NCBI RefSeq assembly: GCF_001983105.1
Contig: NZ_MOMC01000025.1
Coordinates: 148,705-154,614, forward strand
Direction: 5' to 3'
Source: Pseudofrankia asymbiotica
GTDB lineage: Bacteria > Actinomycetota > Actinomycetes > Frankiales > Frankiaceae
Length of the DNA: 5,910 nucleotides
Every line of letters starts with the position of its first letter. Positions within the stretch are counted from its first letter, which is position 1. Positions 5,666 through 5,910 of this stretch are shown here, one piece after another. The notes under the pieces are model-generated. The model was not told the origin of the DNA, ran no database searches, and worked only from the letters and a program-made list of their open reading frames with translations. A program made the translations under genes and the position numbers.

Positions 5666-5910
5666 TCAAGTCACTGGTTCGGTGGGGCGACCGGGTAGGC
5701 GGCGGCTGAGGACCAGCATCGCCAGCGCCGCGGCGGTCATGAGGGCGAACAGCCAGGTGAGCCAGTCGTCGCCCGCCCTGGCCTGCAACAGGCCGAGCAC
5801 GGTGATACCGAGCGACGCCGACAGCTGTACGGACATGAACAGCGCGGTCGTCCCCTGCGGCTGCTCGGCGGGTGGCAGGGTTCGGTAGACGCTGGCGAAC
5901 GTCGGCGAGG
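5666..5910 (-). CDS. MFS drug exporter of the 14-TM (EmrB/QacA, DHA2) type, C-terminal fragment
   Basis: Only the last 80 residues are in the window; the gene continues beyond base 5910 and has no start here. The - strand frame opens with SPTFASVYRTLPPAEQPQG, the conserved segment before the penultimate helix in DHA2-family proton-driven exporters. It continues with a helix around LFMSVQLSASLGITVLGLL, a short AGDDW loop, and a last helix around WLTWLFALMTAAALAMLVL. The tail, SRRLPGRPTEPVT, is positively charged and ends in TGA at 5668-5666. The likely role is proton-coupled efflux of a drug or metabolite across the inner membrane; the substrate cannot be read from this piece. It is upstream of ligC on the same strand, with about 100 bases between its stop and the preferred ligC start, so co-transcription is possible but not shown. 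Confidence 0.85.
   Translation of the reverse strand, partial: SPTFASVYRTLPPAEQPQGTTALFMSVQLSASLGITVLGLLQARAGDDWLTWLFALMTAAALAMLVLSRRLPGRPTEPVT

Noticed and set aside
4754..5698. A 314-codon + strand open frame opposite ligC
   Set aside because: It is an antisense shadow of ligC, rich in Arg/Pro/Leu/Gln and with no domain pattern.
5682..5888. A 68-codon + strand open frame near the right edge
   Set aside because: The opposite strand encodes a clear MFS C-terminus with two transmembrane helices, so this is its shadow.

Overview
The window is very GC-rich (about three quarters G+C by eye), gene-dense, and uses GTG starts and G/C-ending codons throughout. This points to an actinobacterium. The protein types fit a Frankia-like or related high-GC genus, but the genus cannot be fixed from this sequence. 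It holds four complete genes and two genes cut by the window edges. No gene-free stretch exceeds 300 bases. I see no tRNA, rRNA, CRISPR array, transposase or phage gene.

Left part (1-1488, + strand): the 3' two thirds of a prephenate dehydratase gene (phenylalanine biosynthesis) with an unusual ACT domain. It is followed by a stand-alone RibD-C-type pyrimidine reductase resembling mycobacterial Rv2671. The reductase has a -10-like TAGGGT exactly where a leaderless mRNA would begin at its ATG.

Middle part (1489-4383, + strand): a two-gene unit of uncharacterised proteins. A 135-residue protein with a WXG-like helical hairpin is followed after 6 bases by a 774-residue helical protein. The large protein has a second WXG-like hairpin at its start and features resembling the large actinobacterial proteins filed under DUF6571. 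This pair is the least understood part of the window. A link to type VII (ESX) secretion is an inference.

Right part (4384-5910): the - strand carries an ATP-dependent DNA ligase of the LigC type, convergent with the WXG/DUF6571-like unit. A symmetrical GC hairpin between the converging genes probably serves as a two-way terminator. Upstream of ligC on the same strand lies the 3' end of a 14-TM-type MFS exporter, truncated by the window edge. The gap between them holds a pair of GTGTGAC direct repeats 21 bp apart.

The genes look like independent housekeeping and accessory units rather than one pathway. Only the WXG-like/large-protein pair shows translational coupling.
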